Of a DNA stretch of 64,000 nucleotides, positions 22,740 through 33,722 are shown piece after piece (position 1 is the first letter of the stretch; each line of letters starts with the position of its first letter). The stretch lies in assembly GCA_907165135.1 (NCBI GenBank), contig OU015569.1, positions 682,001-746,000 on the forward strand, in the 5' to 3' direction. The notes below the pieces were generated by a model. The model was not told the DNA's origin, searched no databases, and was given only the letters and a program-made list of their open reading frames with translations. The stretch is from Oikopleura dioica. Lineage: Eukaryota; Chordata; Appendicularia; Copelata; Oikopleuridae. The translations under genes and the position numbers were made by a program.

Positions 22740-24557
22740 TTACAATACGAAGGTCTGGAGCTCTTCGGTAATTCCGTTGTAGATCGCTGTGTTTTCAATT
22801 GGGATGAATTGGCGCGTAATGAGCTAAGAATAGAGCAACAGTAGCTGGAGAATTTTCTACCTTTATTGTTTCTTGCGCCGCCAGTCCACCCGTATAGGTC
22901 GCGATTGAGTTCAACTCTAGTCCACAGATGCGCAAGAATTCGTCGATGTAGTCTTCTTTGAGCTGGAACGACGAGTCTAGAGCTTTCGTGATTTTGCTGG
23001 AGAAGAAGTTCAGCCGATCGGCGTCCTTATATTGCCCGTCAAGCATTTGCTCGTAATCTGTGCCTGGATGTCTAAAAACACAAGAAATAATGAATTCGAA
23101 GTTGTCGATTTTTACCTGGAAAACTGCTGCTCAAAATCAAGCGCTGCTTCGAAACAGAGGAACGCATGAAGATTGTCTTCGTTTGACTGCAAAAGCTCAG
23201 GCAACTTGGTAGGCAACTCAGGATCCGTATTTTCAAAACCATCCAAATCGCAGAACATGACTCGTAAACCCCGAGCATTGCTGCAGAATCTCGTGATAAA
23301 CTTTTCATCCGGCGAAGGGATGCCTATTGAGGAGCAATGATGCTGTAAGAACTTTTTAAAGAGTTCTACGTCTTCTTGAGCTTTGTCTCGGTAAAGTTTG
23401 GCCAGGCGGACGAAGGATTTCGAGTCCGAGAACATGTCTGGAATCGTTGGATCTTGAGGCAGTTTATTCGTCTGAAAATTAGTCATTCACAAATGAGATT
23501 TGCGGAATCTCACCTTATTGATAAAGTCGTGCAAGGCTTTGAACATGACCCAGTGAATTGGCGTATCTGGAGTCAAGCTTTTGTTCTTCAACACTTCGCA
23601 GCAAAAATCCCCGATTTCCGTAGGAACTCGTCTTTCGTAAATCATGCTGTTGACAGCGGCGATTGCTTCGTCAAAGTTCTCCTCGTCGGGGCTTCGTCGA
23701 ATCCGATTGATTTTCTCTCTGATTGCTTTCTTCCCTTTGTAGTCGGGCATCCGTCGATCGTTTTCGTTTCGCCATTCTTCTAGCGCAAGGAAGAGAGGGA
23801 CAATCATCGGAACATGCTAAGAAGATCATTAAAATCCATCGTTTCGATGATCTGCCTACCTTGTGATCGCAATCGTCTATCTTTTCAAGATCGAAACTCT
23901 GCAGGTATTCTCCCAGCTCAGGAAAAGGATTGTCGAGGCGCAAATCAGGAACCTGGTGCTCTGAAAACGAAGATTTCATTTCTGACTAATTCATGCCTTT
24001 CCGTTTTAATTACCATTTCTAGCTTCAAGGACGAAGTGTTCTTTGAAGAGAAGGCGAATTCTTCCAAACATTCCTGTGCTTTCGACGAGGACAACAGGAA
24101 TTGTCAGCGGATAGAGCAGCTTTTCAATCTTTCGACGGACTTTTCGGTCAATCTTGGAGACCAAAACGACAGTGAACTTTTTGAAAAACTCGTCGCCAGA
24201 AGCAAGGACGTCAGCAACGTTTCTATCGTCGTAGGAGACCTTCACGGACGGATTGAGTTCGGAAATATTCGAAAGAACGGCTTCAGCACGATTCCTTCCC
24301 AGATCGGCTTTGGTGAGAAAGAAGTTGGACGAGATGTCTTCTTTCTCCACGACTTTGTGATCGATCAGCGTGATCTTGCCGACGCCAGGAAGGATCAGGC
24401 TCTTGACTGTTTCGCAGGAAGTAGTAGTCACTCCACAGACGAGCACGTGAGCGTTTTCTAGTGCTGTTTGCCCGTGGTCGCCCCAAAGTCGAATTTGTCG
24501 GTCGTAACGAATATCCTGCTGCACAGGCGAGTCGCACATTTCGTGAACAGGAGGCAT
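22740..24557 (-). CDS. NAE1: NEDD8-activating enzyme E1 regulatory subunit (APP-BP1)
   Basis: Partner of UBA3 in the heterodimeric E1 that activates NEDD8 for cullin neddylation. Six exons (24557-24014, 23960-23860, 23816-23514, 23471-23116, 23071-22861, 22823-22740) give 532 residues, the usual family length. The N-terminal adenylation fold shows YDRQIRLWGDHGQ, then ENAHVLVCG and LPGVGKITLIDHK. The middle holds the catalytic-domain-like insert (LALEEWRNENDRRMPDYKGK). The end GGLAAQETIK plus a final exon finishing in GITEELQTFVL matches the conserved C-terminus. The start is the ATG seven bases after a TTTCAG acceptor, a likely trans-splice site. All introns are GT-AG. Very secure. Confidence 0.96.
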
Positions 24558-24853
24558 TCTTTTTCTGAAAGCAACGATTCGATTATCGAACATTTGATTG
24601 AAGAAAAAATAATAATTAAAATAGTAGTAAAAGTAATCATAATCGTAATTCTACAGAAAAGATGATTTCGAGGTGAAGATAGGAAGTAAAGGTAGAATGA
24701 AGCATTGAAAGTATTGGCTTTGGAAAACTTTGAATATTCTTTTTTTGTGTTTTGGAAAAAAAGGCATTTCGGAGAGGCAATTTTTATCACAATGTATAAA
24801 ATAATGAGTTGGCTAAATTGAAGATTTGACTTTGATTTGAGATCCATTCAAAA

Positions 24854-26627
24854 TTAAGGCAATTTGATCTTGGATTTCTGGAACTGGTCGTAAGCGTCTT
24901 CCATGAGGGCTGGATAAAGAAGCCAAGGAGCTGGCATTGTTCCTAAAAACAGTTTTTAATACAGTAATTTTTGGAAAAATGTATGATGAGCAAAAATGCA
25001 TTTAGACGAGGGATGAGCTGCGTGGGCTGCTCTATCTCTCTTTTTCTTTCTTTCTCTCTTTTTTTTCTGTTATCTATTGCTCTGTGTGTGTACTGTATAT
25101 TTGGGTTGTTATTGTCGTACCACAATGCCATAGCGAGTGGGCGTCAAAAATCCGATAAAGAGGAGGAAAGTCCAAAATTTCAAGTCCGAGTAGCAGGGCC
25201 GAGCCGATCGATACCAAAGTGACTTTGAAAAGCGCTTCACTTCTCTCAATGAGATAAACGCGTACCCATAAAGCAAGCGAGATGATCCCTAAGCACACGC
25301 ACAGCTTCATGTTCAGACCATAATCGATTCTATTTCGCATCGAATACACGTGACAATAAAAGCACGCAGCAACAGCCATGCCAATCTGATTTTACAATTT
25401 GATTGAAATCAACGAGGAGTACCAAGCGAATGTACAACGATCATTTTCTACATACCTGGCTTCGTTTCCGGGGAAAGTTGCGCGAGAGAGAGAGGAAAAG
25501 GGTGGAGTAAATGATGGCGGCGGCGCCTAGGTAATCCATTTTCTCTGAAAGTTTCGTCTCTCGAGCGTGAAATTGCGCCGACATTATCCAGCTGTCAGTT
25601 CAGCTTTCACCCACTTGAGTTGATATCATGAATATACAAGCGATACAAACGGCGCTTGTATGTATCGATGTCTTTTTTTTAATTTCGAGTTAACGCGACT
25701 TTTACTAAAAACGCAAAAAAATAATAAATTGAGTCCTGGGTGAAAGGAGCCCTTTCCCAACGGAGCAAACAACAGCATGGAAGAGTAACACCTTGATGGG
25801 ATTTGAAACGACTCAGTTAACTCTGAGCTACAGTACGAGCTATTTCAGCGGATAAAAATAGGTTCATTGAATCCCAGTTTTCACCACAGACTGGGCTCGA
25901 CAAACTGTGTAGAACCCTGACTCAGGTTGCCGAGCCTAGCCTTACCACAGGTTATAAATTCCATTTCGATAATCAATAAACAGAAATAGCTTTTTAATTG
26001 TCGTTTCTTGTCCCATTCCTTGTCGTCGAGGGCGAACTTTCTCTTTGCCTTTATGAAGCCTTCAAAAGGTTAAACGCGAGGTAGCTATTTTTGCTCAGCC
26101 ATTTTTTGTTTACATAAATGGATAACCTAATCAGCGATAGTAAACACTAAATTCCCAACGGAGAAGACACATGACGCTAATTCTTCGCAATTACCTTTTA
26201 ATAGGCTCGAAATTTGGAATGCATTATTGATGGCTTAAGGCTCCCAGGGACGCTACTAATAATCAAGCTCGAGCCCGGCCCTATTCGACGAAATGGCCAT
26301 TTGCCGAAGAATTGCACTCAGAGCGGAATTTTCAAACGCGTCGAAGTATTGATAAATGAGAAGAGAAAAGGGTTGAAAATCCGTTTCTTGTTTGTTCCAC
26401 TTGGATTTGATGACTTCGTCGGTCTTCTCTATGCACATTGATTTGCAATATAAGGGACAGGGCAAGGGCGTTAATGGAAATGAATAAGTTGGCAGCTCAG
26501 ATACACCATCACAATTTTCAGAAGTGCATTTGGAAAAACACGATCGATACCAGCTACTTCGGTCACCCGGCGAGCCATCGCCCAGCTTTAGATTGATAAG
26601 AAGCACTGCTAGAATTCCCTTCATCAT
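24854..26627 (-). CDS. PGAP3: PGAP3 / Per1-like GPI-remodelling protein, exon chain incomplete
   Basis: Golgi membrane hydrolase that removes the sn-2 acyl chain from GPI anchors. The 5' part (from ATG 26627) has a signal peptide, then the family start GSPGDRSSWYRSCFSKC and cysteine motif CPLYCKSMC. QFFGKWPF is found in a different frame near 26310. The 3' part joins well: exon 25591-25456 (SAQFHARETKLSEKMDYLGA), exon 25385-25121 (RIDYGLNMK, LDFPPLYRIFDAHSLWH) and exon 24942-24854 (ending SKIKLP). Missing: a clean splice between CKSMC and GKWPF, and about 20 residues before SAQFH. Candidate explanations are non-GT introns, homopolymer errors, or damage to the gene. A small family A remnant sits in the gap. 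Confidence 0.8.
25891..25939. repeat. 49-bp deletion derivative of family A
   Basis: Only the two ends remain: CTGGGCTCGACAAACTGTGT joined almost directly to CCTGACTCAGGTTGCCGAGC then CTAG. Confidence 0.8.
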
Positions 26628-26723
26628 TTGAAGAATCGAACTAGCATTTCTGGAAAGACGGAAGACTATCTGTTTCTAATTCTTCTCATTCTAAAACCGA
26701 GACGAATATTTAAAATGAAGTGA

Positions 26724-27236
26724 TTACTGAAAGTCCTTGTGTGTTATTTTTCGCATGTTTTTAGAATATTTCTTGAGTCTTTTATCTTTGAGGCGTTTCT
26801 TGTTGGCTTTTTCTAATTTCTTCGGATTGTGGTTCTCCAAATATCGTTTTCTTTTGAGCGCTATTTCGCTCTCTTCTTGCTCTAGTGCTGGATTCACTTT
26901 TTCTTCAAAGTCTCGCAGCGCTTTTTCAAAGTTCCTAAAAACTCCGCATGGCCTTTCTTTTCCTAAGCTGCACATTTACCTTAGCGGCTCTCGATGCTTG
27001 CTTTCTATCAGCACAATTTCGCTCTTTTTCGAAATCAAGTGCCCAAAATCTCTTTTGAGGACGCTTCTGTCCGCCGCGGATATCCACTCTTCATCGATGC
27101 TGAATCTAACTTCCACGGCAGTGTCATTTCTATTCACATGCTGTCCTCCTCGCCCTTTCGCAGCCGCAAATTTCTTCCAATTCACAGTGTCCCGAGGAAT
27201 TTTTATCAAAGAGCGCACTGTTGCAATTCGTTGCAT
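26724..27236 (-). CDS. ICT1/MRPL58-like peptidyl-tRNA hydrolase, release-factor fold
   Basis: Class-I release-factor-like protein, probably mitochondrial, that frees peptides from stalled ribosomes. Two exons (27236-26980, 26934-26724) give 155 residues. The GGQ catalytic motif appears as GRGGQHVNRNDTAVEVRF near residue 30, in the correct setting after IKIPRDTVNWKKF. The C-terminal tail is strongly basic (NKKRLKDKRLKKYSK), as in ICT1 or C12orf65-type rescue factors. The start is the ATG six bases after a TTTTCAG acceptor. The stop lies 97 bp before the PGAP3 start on the same strand, suggesting one polycistronic unit. Family placement between ICT1 and MTRFR is not settled. Confidence 0.88.
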
Positions 27237-27282
27237 CGATGTCTGAAAAGCAAATTTTACCATCAATCTATCTCCTTTCTTT

Positions 27283-27328
27283 TAGGACCCTGACTCAGTT
27301 TTGTACACAGGTTGCCGAGCCCAGTCCT
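27283..27328. repeat. Solo right end of family A
   Basis: GACCCTGACTCAG followed by TTTTGTACACAGGTTGCCGA and GCCCAG, with no left half. Confidence 0.75.
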
Positions 27329-27538
27329 GCCCGAAATGAAGGAAAATGGGAGTCAGGTGTGAATAGAATGACTTCTTTATTAACAAATAATACAAAATAT
27401 ACTTATTTCGATAAGTACTAGTAGGTTGGAACGAATAGGTTGGTTTTGCAGGCAGTGAGAGGGAAAAGAGCTGAAATTACAGTAAAGCGAGATTTACAGG
27501 ACGAGTTTTCGACCGTTTGAAGTTGGGATGTCTTTCTA

Positions 27539-29767
27539 TCAGCTTTCGCTCGAAGGAAGCATCAAAGGAGGCTGCGTGATTCCGAGCATGGCATTCGAAT
27601 GCGACGAGTTCTGACTTGGATGGCTAGAAAAGAATGAAATTTGGAGGCTGGAATGAAATTCAGCTTGGCTACCTTTCATAGATTCCATGCGTATGATGCA
27701 TGTGATAACGGAGAGATTGCTTGATGCTATACGCTTTGGAGCACATGCTGCATTTGTACGGCTTGTCTCCTGAAAATTTCGTTATTTACAGTACCAAGCC
27801 TCTATTTTTACCTGAATGAAGAATAGTCACATGCCGCCTAAGATTTCCAAGTTGGGAAAACGCCCTGTTGCAGTGTTTGCATTTGTGCTTGTTGCAGCTT
27901 TTCTTGTGCTTCTGGTAGTCCAGCGAGTTGTTGAAGATTTTCTGAAGGAGTAGGAAATATGGCTTGCATTCAAACTGAGGAATTCACCTTGCAGAAATCG
28001 CACTGATTTTGAAGATGGTACATTTGATAGGTTTTCTGACTGATTGGCGCTGGTGTTAGCATGGTGAGCGTCGGAGCAGCTTCTCCATGGTCATCTGAAA
28101 GGCGATTCTAGAGCAGGAACGATAAGGGGAGGCTTACGTTGTACAGGAACCTCGAAGGGCATCGGCGCTGGCAGTGAGCTAGCCATCATTTGAATTGAAG
28201 GAGCAGTCTGGGCGAGGGTTGAAACAGGATTGAGGTAAGAGGCGAGTGGGTCGGAAAGAAGGGAGGGAGCTTGCGCGGAGATCGTGTTTGCCGCCGGAGG
28301 AAGCAGGTTCGAACTGATATTCCGGTACTATTAAAAAGAAACAGTAGATGTGAAGAAAAACAAGGCTGAAATCCAATACCTGAATGGACTGCTCTTCTTG
28401 CGGATCTTCGTGTCGACTCAGCTCTTCCAGCGCTTCTTCCAATCCATATTCTGGCCTGGCTGATTGACGGGTGTAGTCTTCCTCGACGCGTTTCATTTCT
28501 TCTTCATTCACATCGTCGTTCGTGTCATTGTCGTGCGATTTGTGCGCCTTTTTCATGTGATACTGGAGACTCTGTTTGATCGCGTATCGTTTTCCGCAGA
28601 CGTCGCACTCGAACTTTTTGTCCGCTTCGTCCGAGTGCTTGATCATCATGTGTCGCCGGAGGTTGTGCTGGTTCGTGAAGGGACGCTGACAGACGGTGCA
28701 GGTAAAATGATGGCTGTGCAATGCCTTGATGTGCTTGAGCGTTTCTTCTTTTGATGGAAAGGTCTGGCGGCACGATTTGCACTTGAATCCGTTCGGCACG
28801 GCTTCGAAGCGATCTTCCACTCCTTGTCCGAGTTCGACGCGTTCGTTCTCTAGCACGGAATCGTCATTCAAAGGCAGCATGGAGCCATCGTCATCTTGGA
28901 GCACCATCTCTTCCGTTTCCGCAGCAGCGTTTTGAGCATTTCCTCCAACTTGCTGCCGTCGAGAAGATGCGAGGGAAATGATCTGCGTCGTCGACGACAC
29001 TTGCGGCAGTTCGCCGTTTTCTTCGCCGCTGTTTAGGGGACGGGGCTCGCTACTGTGGCCATCCATTCCTTGGGCTAGGTTCGGCAACATGTGTAGAAAC
29101 CTGAGTCAGGGTTAGGAAGAGATTGAAATGAAAGTTTGTCGACTTCGTAATTAACCCCTTTCGGGACCCTGAGTCAGGTTTTTACACAGGTTGCCGAGCC
29201 CATTCCTTGTGCATGTTCAGGAGAGACGATGATGATTGTACTAGCTTCTTGGTTCATTGAATTCGCATTTTCTCCGTCTTCTAGAGCGAATTGAGTGGAG
29301 CTCTCAGTGAATCGCTTTTGGACGGAAGGAAGGGGCGGGAGAACCGTGTCGCCTTGAACGATTCGTTTGCACTTTGAAACCAGCTTTGGAATTTCCAGAC
29401 GCTTGGCGAGATTCATAATCGGGTAGACGCTCTGCTCGTGCAAATGCAGCTCGCCGGTGTACATCCATTTCAAAATCTGCAAAATATTGTCTTCGTCCTT
29501 TTTCGAGTAGCTGAGAATGCTCTCTTCGTCCTTGCTCGGCGGGCGGTTGCAGTAGAACTCGGGGAAGAGGAACTCGTGGAAGACTTCAGAGTAAGCAGCG
29601 AGGACGTAAGAATGGACGAGAATGGACTGCTCGCTGATGCGTAATTCGACGTCCGTCCGGATTCGCTTTTTGCGACATTTTTCGATGAAGCTCAATAAAT
29701 CGTCGCCGTGGTCTTCGTACTCGATCGGAATAGACTTCGGCAGCTCGTCGAAGAGCGTTGCCGAGTC
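27539..29767 (-). CDS. BTB/POZ domain protein with six C2H2 zinc fingers
   Basis: Probable nuclear DNA-binding regulator. Seven exons (29767-29188, 29074-28380, 28327-28138, 28094-27988, 27941-27812, 27769-27673, 27623-27539) give 627 residues from the first visible exon; the start codon exon was not found. The BTB domain is at about residues 15-130 (RTDVELRISEQSILVHSYVL, ILKWMYTGELHLHE). Six fingers follow: three in exon 2 (CKSCRQTF, CTVCQRPF, CDVCGKRY) and three in exons 4-6 (CDFCKKIF, CKHCNRAF, CSMCSKAY). The intron between exons 1 and 2 is itself a family A MITE; without it AQGM reads continuously into DGHSSE. Exon joins after it are all GT-AG and in phase. Confidence 0.9.
29074..29201. 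mobile_element. Family A MITE forming an intron inside BTB/zinc-finger coding sequence
   Basis: The element lies between duplicated ATTCCTTG octamers (about 29066-29073 and 29202-29209). On the minus strand the coding sequence reads ...HAQGM, then the element, then AQGM DGHSS, so the insertion split an exon. Splicing from the terminal repeat (ACCT|GTGTAA) to CCTAG near the other end restores the frame. The usual acceptor CTACACAG is mutated to CTACACATG in this copy, so the next AG is needed. Confidence 0.88.
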
Positions 29768-30231
29768 CTTTTTCAAGGTTTCAAATCAATTTTAGAATCG
29801 ATAAAAGCAATAAAATCATCTTTTTACGTCGAAAAACGACGAAATTTCAAGCGCAAGATCTATTTAAACTCATATTTTTACGATAAAATCTATTGAAATT
29901 TAATGTTTTATGAATACTGTATAAATGCGAAATTAACAAATTGAAACCTGCCAGCATTTCTCGTTAGTCTGCCAGACTTTCCAAAAAATGAGAAAAAGGA
30001 GAGTCATCGACCAATGGCGCGCCTGTGAGAAAATATTGATGCAACCCTGCAAAAAAAAAACGACAGAAAAGTTCAAAAACTGTGCTTTTGAAAAACTTGA
30101 ACACACTGTGTTCAACACAGTAAGATTGTTATGAAAGAAATTGATTTTATTCAGGATCGTTATTGAGCAGCTCAGGATTTTAGAGATAAAGTGTTTGTAT
30201 TTGTTGTTTTACAAACACTTCGGTATTCTTC
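29768..30231. other. Upstream of the BTB gene; no exon identified
   Basis: Should hold the first exon of the BTB gene, but no ATG with a usable donor in the right phase was found. On the minus strand a polyadenylation signal (AATAAA near 30146-30151) closes the gene to its right. Confidence 0.4.
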
Positions 30232-30405
30232 TCAATCTTCTCGTTTGAGAAGCTCTTTGCTCATTTTCCTTCTGGGTTTCTTTCCGCCTTCGGAACTAAA
30301 AATATTATCGTTAATTTAATCAATTTATCTCGTGGCTACGTACCTTATTTTTTGCGCTCTCGGACCGATGAAGCTCGGAGACTGAGCGCGCCGCTGCTCC
30401 GCGCC
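30232..30405 (-). CDS. Last two exons of an unrecognised minus-strand gene
   Basis: Exon 30405-30344 begins after TGATGTCAG and ends AAG|GTACGT; exon 30295-30232 follows in phase and ends at TGA. The product is a basic tail (RRAQSPSFIGPRAQKI, then SSEGGKKPRRKMSKELLKRE). A polyadenylation signal lies about 80 bases downstream. Upstream exons are not found: the next 480 bp are MITE sequence and then the stop of the ZP gene. It may be an alternative 3' end of that gene or a tiny separate one. Confidence 0.35.
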
Positions 30406-30469
30406 CTGACATCAACAAAATTTCTAGAGAATTTTCTGCTTTTCTGAGAATCGCGCTCGGCTCTTTTAA

Positions 30470-30780
30470 AAACAAGGCGGCTTCGCAAGAATTTAAAAAT
30501 ATATTGGAAAGATAATTTTGTGAAGCCGCTTTGCGGCTTTGTTTGAAAAAAAGCCGCGCGCGGCTTTTCAGAAAAGATCTTTCTGACCCTGACACAGGTT
30601 TTTTACACAGGTTCCTGAGTCTAAGAGCAGATTAGTAATTGAATTGATTTGATAAAAAGCGGCGCAGCGGCTTAAACAACAAAGCCGCAAAGCGGCTTCG
30701 CCAAGATAACCATCTCAAGCAATCCTAGCTCCTTCAGGACCCTGACTCAGGTTTTCTACGCAGTTTGTCGAATCCAGACA
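30470..30780. repeat. Two partial family A MITEs
   Basis: About 30470-30622 and 30655-30778. Both keep the right terminal repeat (CAGGTTTTTTACACAGGTTCC; CAGGTTTTCTACGCAGTTTG) and GCCGC hairpins but lack a good left end. Confidence 0.75.
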
Positions 30781-30897
30781 AGTAATTGAATGAAAATAAT
30801 AATAATAATAAGACGAAAAAACATATTTTTGTTTTGAAAACTTCTTTATTATTGAACCCGAAGTTTTTTAGCACAGTTAATTAATAAATAATGAAAG

Positions 30898-33301
30898 CTA
30901 AATCTTAACATGAGTAAAATGAATGGTCTCGTCTTCGAGGGAAGAAGAGTGAGTCGAGATTTCCGAAGAACAAGTGGAAGTTCGAGGATGGAACTCTTCG
31001 TTGTTGTCGCTGTCCTTGAGGAGCTCGTTTTTCTTCGTCATCTTTTTGTTGAAAAAAGTGCCGATGCGCTCCAGCAAGCTGTAGGTTCGGTACATTCTGG
31101 CAGCGATTATGAGCAGGCTCAGGATTGGCAGCAAGATGAGAGTTTCGATCGTGATCCAGCCACTTCTTAAATTGATCTTCAGCAAAAGAGTTTTCAATTT
31201 ATTCAAAGTTGAAGTAATAAATCACGACAGATAGAATGATGACTATATTGATGGTCAAAGCAAGGGTCTGGGCTCGGCAACCTGTGGAGAAAACCTGACT
31301 CAGGGTCTGGAAGATCACTCGCGGCTTTTCAGACCCTGACTCAGGTTTTCAACAAGTTGCCGAGCCTAGGCAAGGGTAGTGAAGGAATACCTCGTGTTTT
31401 CTTTAAAATCTTCATGGATGTCTTCGAGGGTCAGGTTCTTCGTCTTTGGAAGTGTTTCACTAGAACACAGAGTAATCGAAAGGAGTGATAAAAACAGTGA
31501 ACTTACGAAAGATAAGCTCCAGGTTGGACAACAGCTCTGACTTCGGGAGCGTTTAGGATCTTTTCCGGCTCGATTTTTTGACCGATTTTGCTCTTGATTT
31601 CTTCCAGAATGCTCTTTTCTTTGTAGTTCTCGATTCCGAACAGTCCTTCGTTCATCGATTCAGTGGTGTTGCTGTAGATCGTGAATTCCGCATCAGTGGT
31701 GAAGATTTCATTCGGAGAGATCGCTTTCTGAGCTCGGGCTCCTCTTCGTTTTCGAGTTGAGTTGATGATCTTGACTGTGTCGAACTTGAAGGATGTCTCG
31801 CAGCTGGAAAAGAAGGTTAGAGAGAGAGTTGGGGAAGAGGATTCTTACATGAGTTTCATTGGGTCTCCGTTTCTGAAAATCGCGACTTGGAAGTTGAACG
31901 CCAGTGCTCGTTTTGAGTTGTATTCGAAATCTTGGCCGATGTAGGAAGTTGGCGAAGCTTCGATTTCGACTGGGACGATTGGATTTGGAACCACGCTGTT
32001 GTCTTGAAATCATGATGAATATTCGGACAAAAAGGAGGAAGGTTTACCGGAAATGATGAGGTATTTCATCGAGGGGTCGTTTGGAGAAGCAAGCCAGCAG
32101 TTGTTGAGGTTGAAGTCGACTTCTTCGCCGTCAAAAGCGACTGTTCGCCGAAGAGGGAGCACGGGTTGGATTCGGGCGTGAATCACTTCTCCGATGATGT
32201 AGCTCAGTTCACCGTTGGGCAGTTCCGCCATCGAAGCTAGAAATGATCTATTGAGGATCTAATTCATTTTACAAGAGCTAACCTGGAATTCCCGGCCAAA
32301 TACCAAACTCAGTTTTCCACAAAGTCATCTTCACTTCCACTGGCTTGTCTTCCACATTCATCGGGTTCTGAAAAGAGTGAGGGAGGTCCTAAGATCCAAT
32401 TGAATTACCAGAACGCTGGGGAAAATAGCCTGCTCGACACTCTCAACGATCACTTTGCAGGTCACTTCTTTCAGCGGTCTCGGCATTCGGATGCCCTGCG
32501 AGGATTGTCGGTCCCAGACGACAGTGCTAGAAGAAAAGAACGAGCCGCTGAAGTCGCGCTGGAGCTCGATCTGGTTGCAGCCACGGTTCTCGACGCTGCA
32601 GCTGTCGAAGACGTAGAACTCTCCTTCGAGCCTGAAATACCCGATTTAGCAATCAGCTTGGGTTGAAACTTCTTGCCTGAATTTGCAAGGGTCGAAAAAG
32701 TCACACATGCCCAATTGATCTCGGCACATGTGGAGTACTCCGTTTTGTTTTCCTTGTTCCATTTCCTCCATGTACGCTTTTGGAACAGCCATTCTATCCT
32801 AGGCTCGCCACAAGTCTCAGAAGATTTGGAACCATTTTCCTGCGCCCGACAACCTGTGTAGTAAGCCTGAGTCAGGGTCTGAAGTACTTGAATGAAAAGC
32901 CGCGTGGCGGCTTTTTAAAAGAAGAAGCCGCAAAGCAGTTTCGCCAGAATTCCAAAATTCATTGAAAAGGCTTTTTGCGGCTTCTTTTTTAAAAAAGCCG
33001 CTACGCGGCTAATCATTCAAGTTTTTCAGACCCTGACTCAGGTATTCTACGCAGGTTCCTAAGCCCAGCTCCCTTGTATCTAGCCCTTCCTAATACAGCT
33101 TCCATCGCAGGTAAAATCAAGCTCGTAATCACACTTCTTCCCAATCAAGGGAGAATTATGCTCCATCCTACAAAAGTACGAGTCCTCATCTCGACAGGAC
33201 TCTTCGCAAATACAGCCATTGCTACAGGGATTCTCTCGGCACACTCCCGCCGACTGGCAAAAAGAAAGGGCGAGCAAAGAGCAAAAAATAAAAAGCCTCA
33301 T
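30898..33301 (-). CDS. Transmembrane ZP-domain protein
   Basis: Nine exons (33301-33090, 32793-32677, 32631-32409, 32367-32283, 32236-32048, 32002-31849, 31803-31507, 31459-31391, 31165-30898) give 537 residues. A signal peptide (LFIFCSLLALSFC) is followed by a small Cys-rich module (CRENPCSNGCICEESC). The ZP module runs about residues 85-330 with NNCWLASPNDPSMKYLIISG in its C-half. RKRR at about 335 is a likely furin site, as usual after ZP modules. A transmembrane helix (TLILLPILSLLIIAA) lies near 450 and an acidic/Ser-rich cytoplasmic tail follows. Exons 1 and 2 can only be joined as a GA-AG intron that holds a family A MITE; intron 2 begins GC. Intron 8 holds a MITE with 8-bp duplications. 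Confidence 0.85.
31268..31369. repeat. Family A MITE in ZP gene intron 8, with target duplication
   Basis: Exactly 102 bp from CTGGGCTCGGCAACCTGTG to GTTGCCGAGCCTAG, flanked by GCAAGGGT at 31260-31267 and 31370-31377. It is the minimal form of the family, with almost only the terminal repeats and one CCGCGAG/CTCGCGG core. Confidence 0.93.
32836..33069. repeat. Family A MITE in ZP gene intron 1
   Basis: GCCCGACAACCTGTGTAG at left and CTACGCAGGTTCCTAAGCCCAG at right, with full GCCGCGTGGCGGC and GCCGCTACGCGGC hairpins between. Confidence 0.88.
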
Positions 33302-33544
33302 TTCCGACGGCAAAAATCTCGCAAATGGGGGCCTTTTTGCAACTTTCGCTGCGCCAAGTTCACGCAGATGGGCGCGATTTTCGTCCCGGAGAAACGGAAA
33401 ATCAGAGTTTAAAAAACATAACGATAAAAACATTTTTTTTTCAGATTTCTTATAAAATTTCTTGGGAGATTTTCTTAATGAAATTATTGATAGTCTTCCT
33501 TGATTTCAACTTCTTTTTTTTATTTGTTCTATTCATCAGTACAG

Positions 33545-33722
33545 TTAGGTTCGGCAACCTGTGTAAAAACCTGAGTCAGGGACTCAAAGATATTAAATGA
33601 AAAGGCGCAAAGCGGCTTTTTCTTTTAAAGAAGCCGCATAGTTTACCATTCCTTCGCAGCTTTTCATCAAAAAACTTTGAGACCCTGACTCAGGTTTTCT
33701 CAACAGGTTCCCAAGCCCAGCA
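33545..33722. repeat. Family A MITE
   Basis: AGGTTCGGCAACCTGTGTAA at left and CTCAACAGGTTCCCAAGCCCAG at right; the inner arms read CCTGAGTCAGGGACTCAAAG and its complement. Confidence 0.85.

Noticed and set aside
29936-30118. Minus-strand frame considered as first exon of the BTB gene
   Set aside because: No donor in the required phase leads to the BTB exon at 29767.
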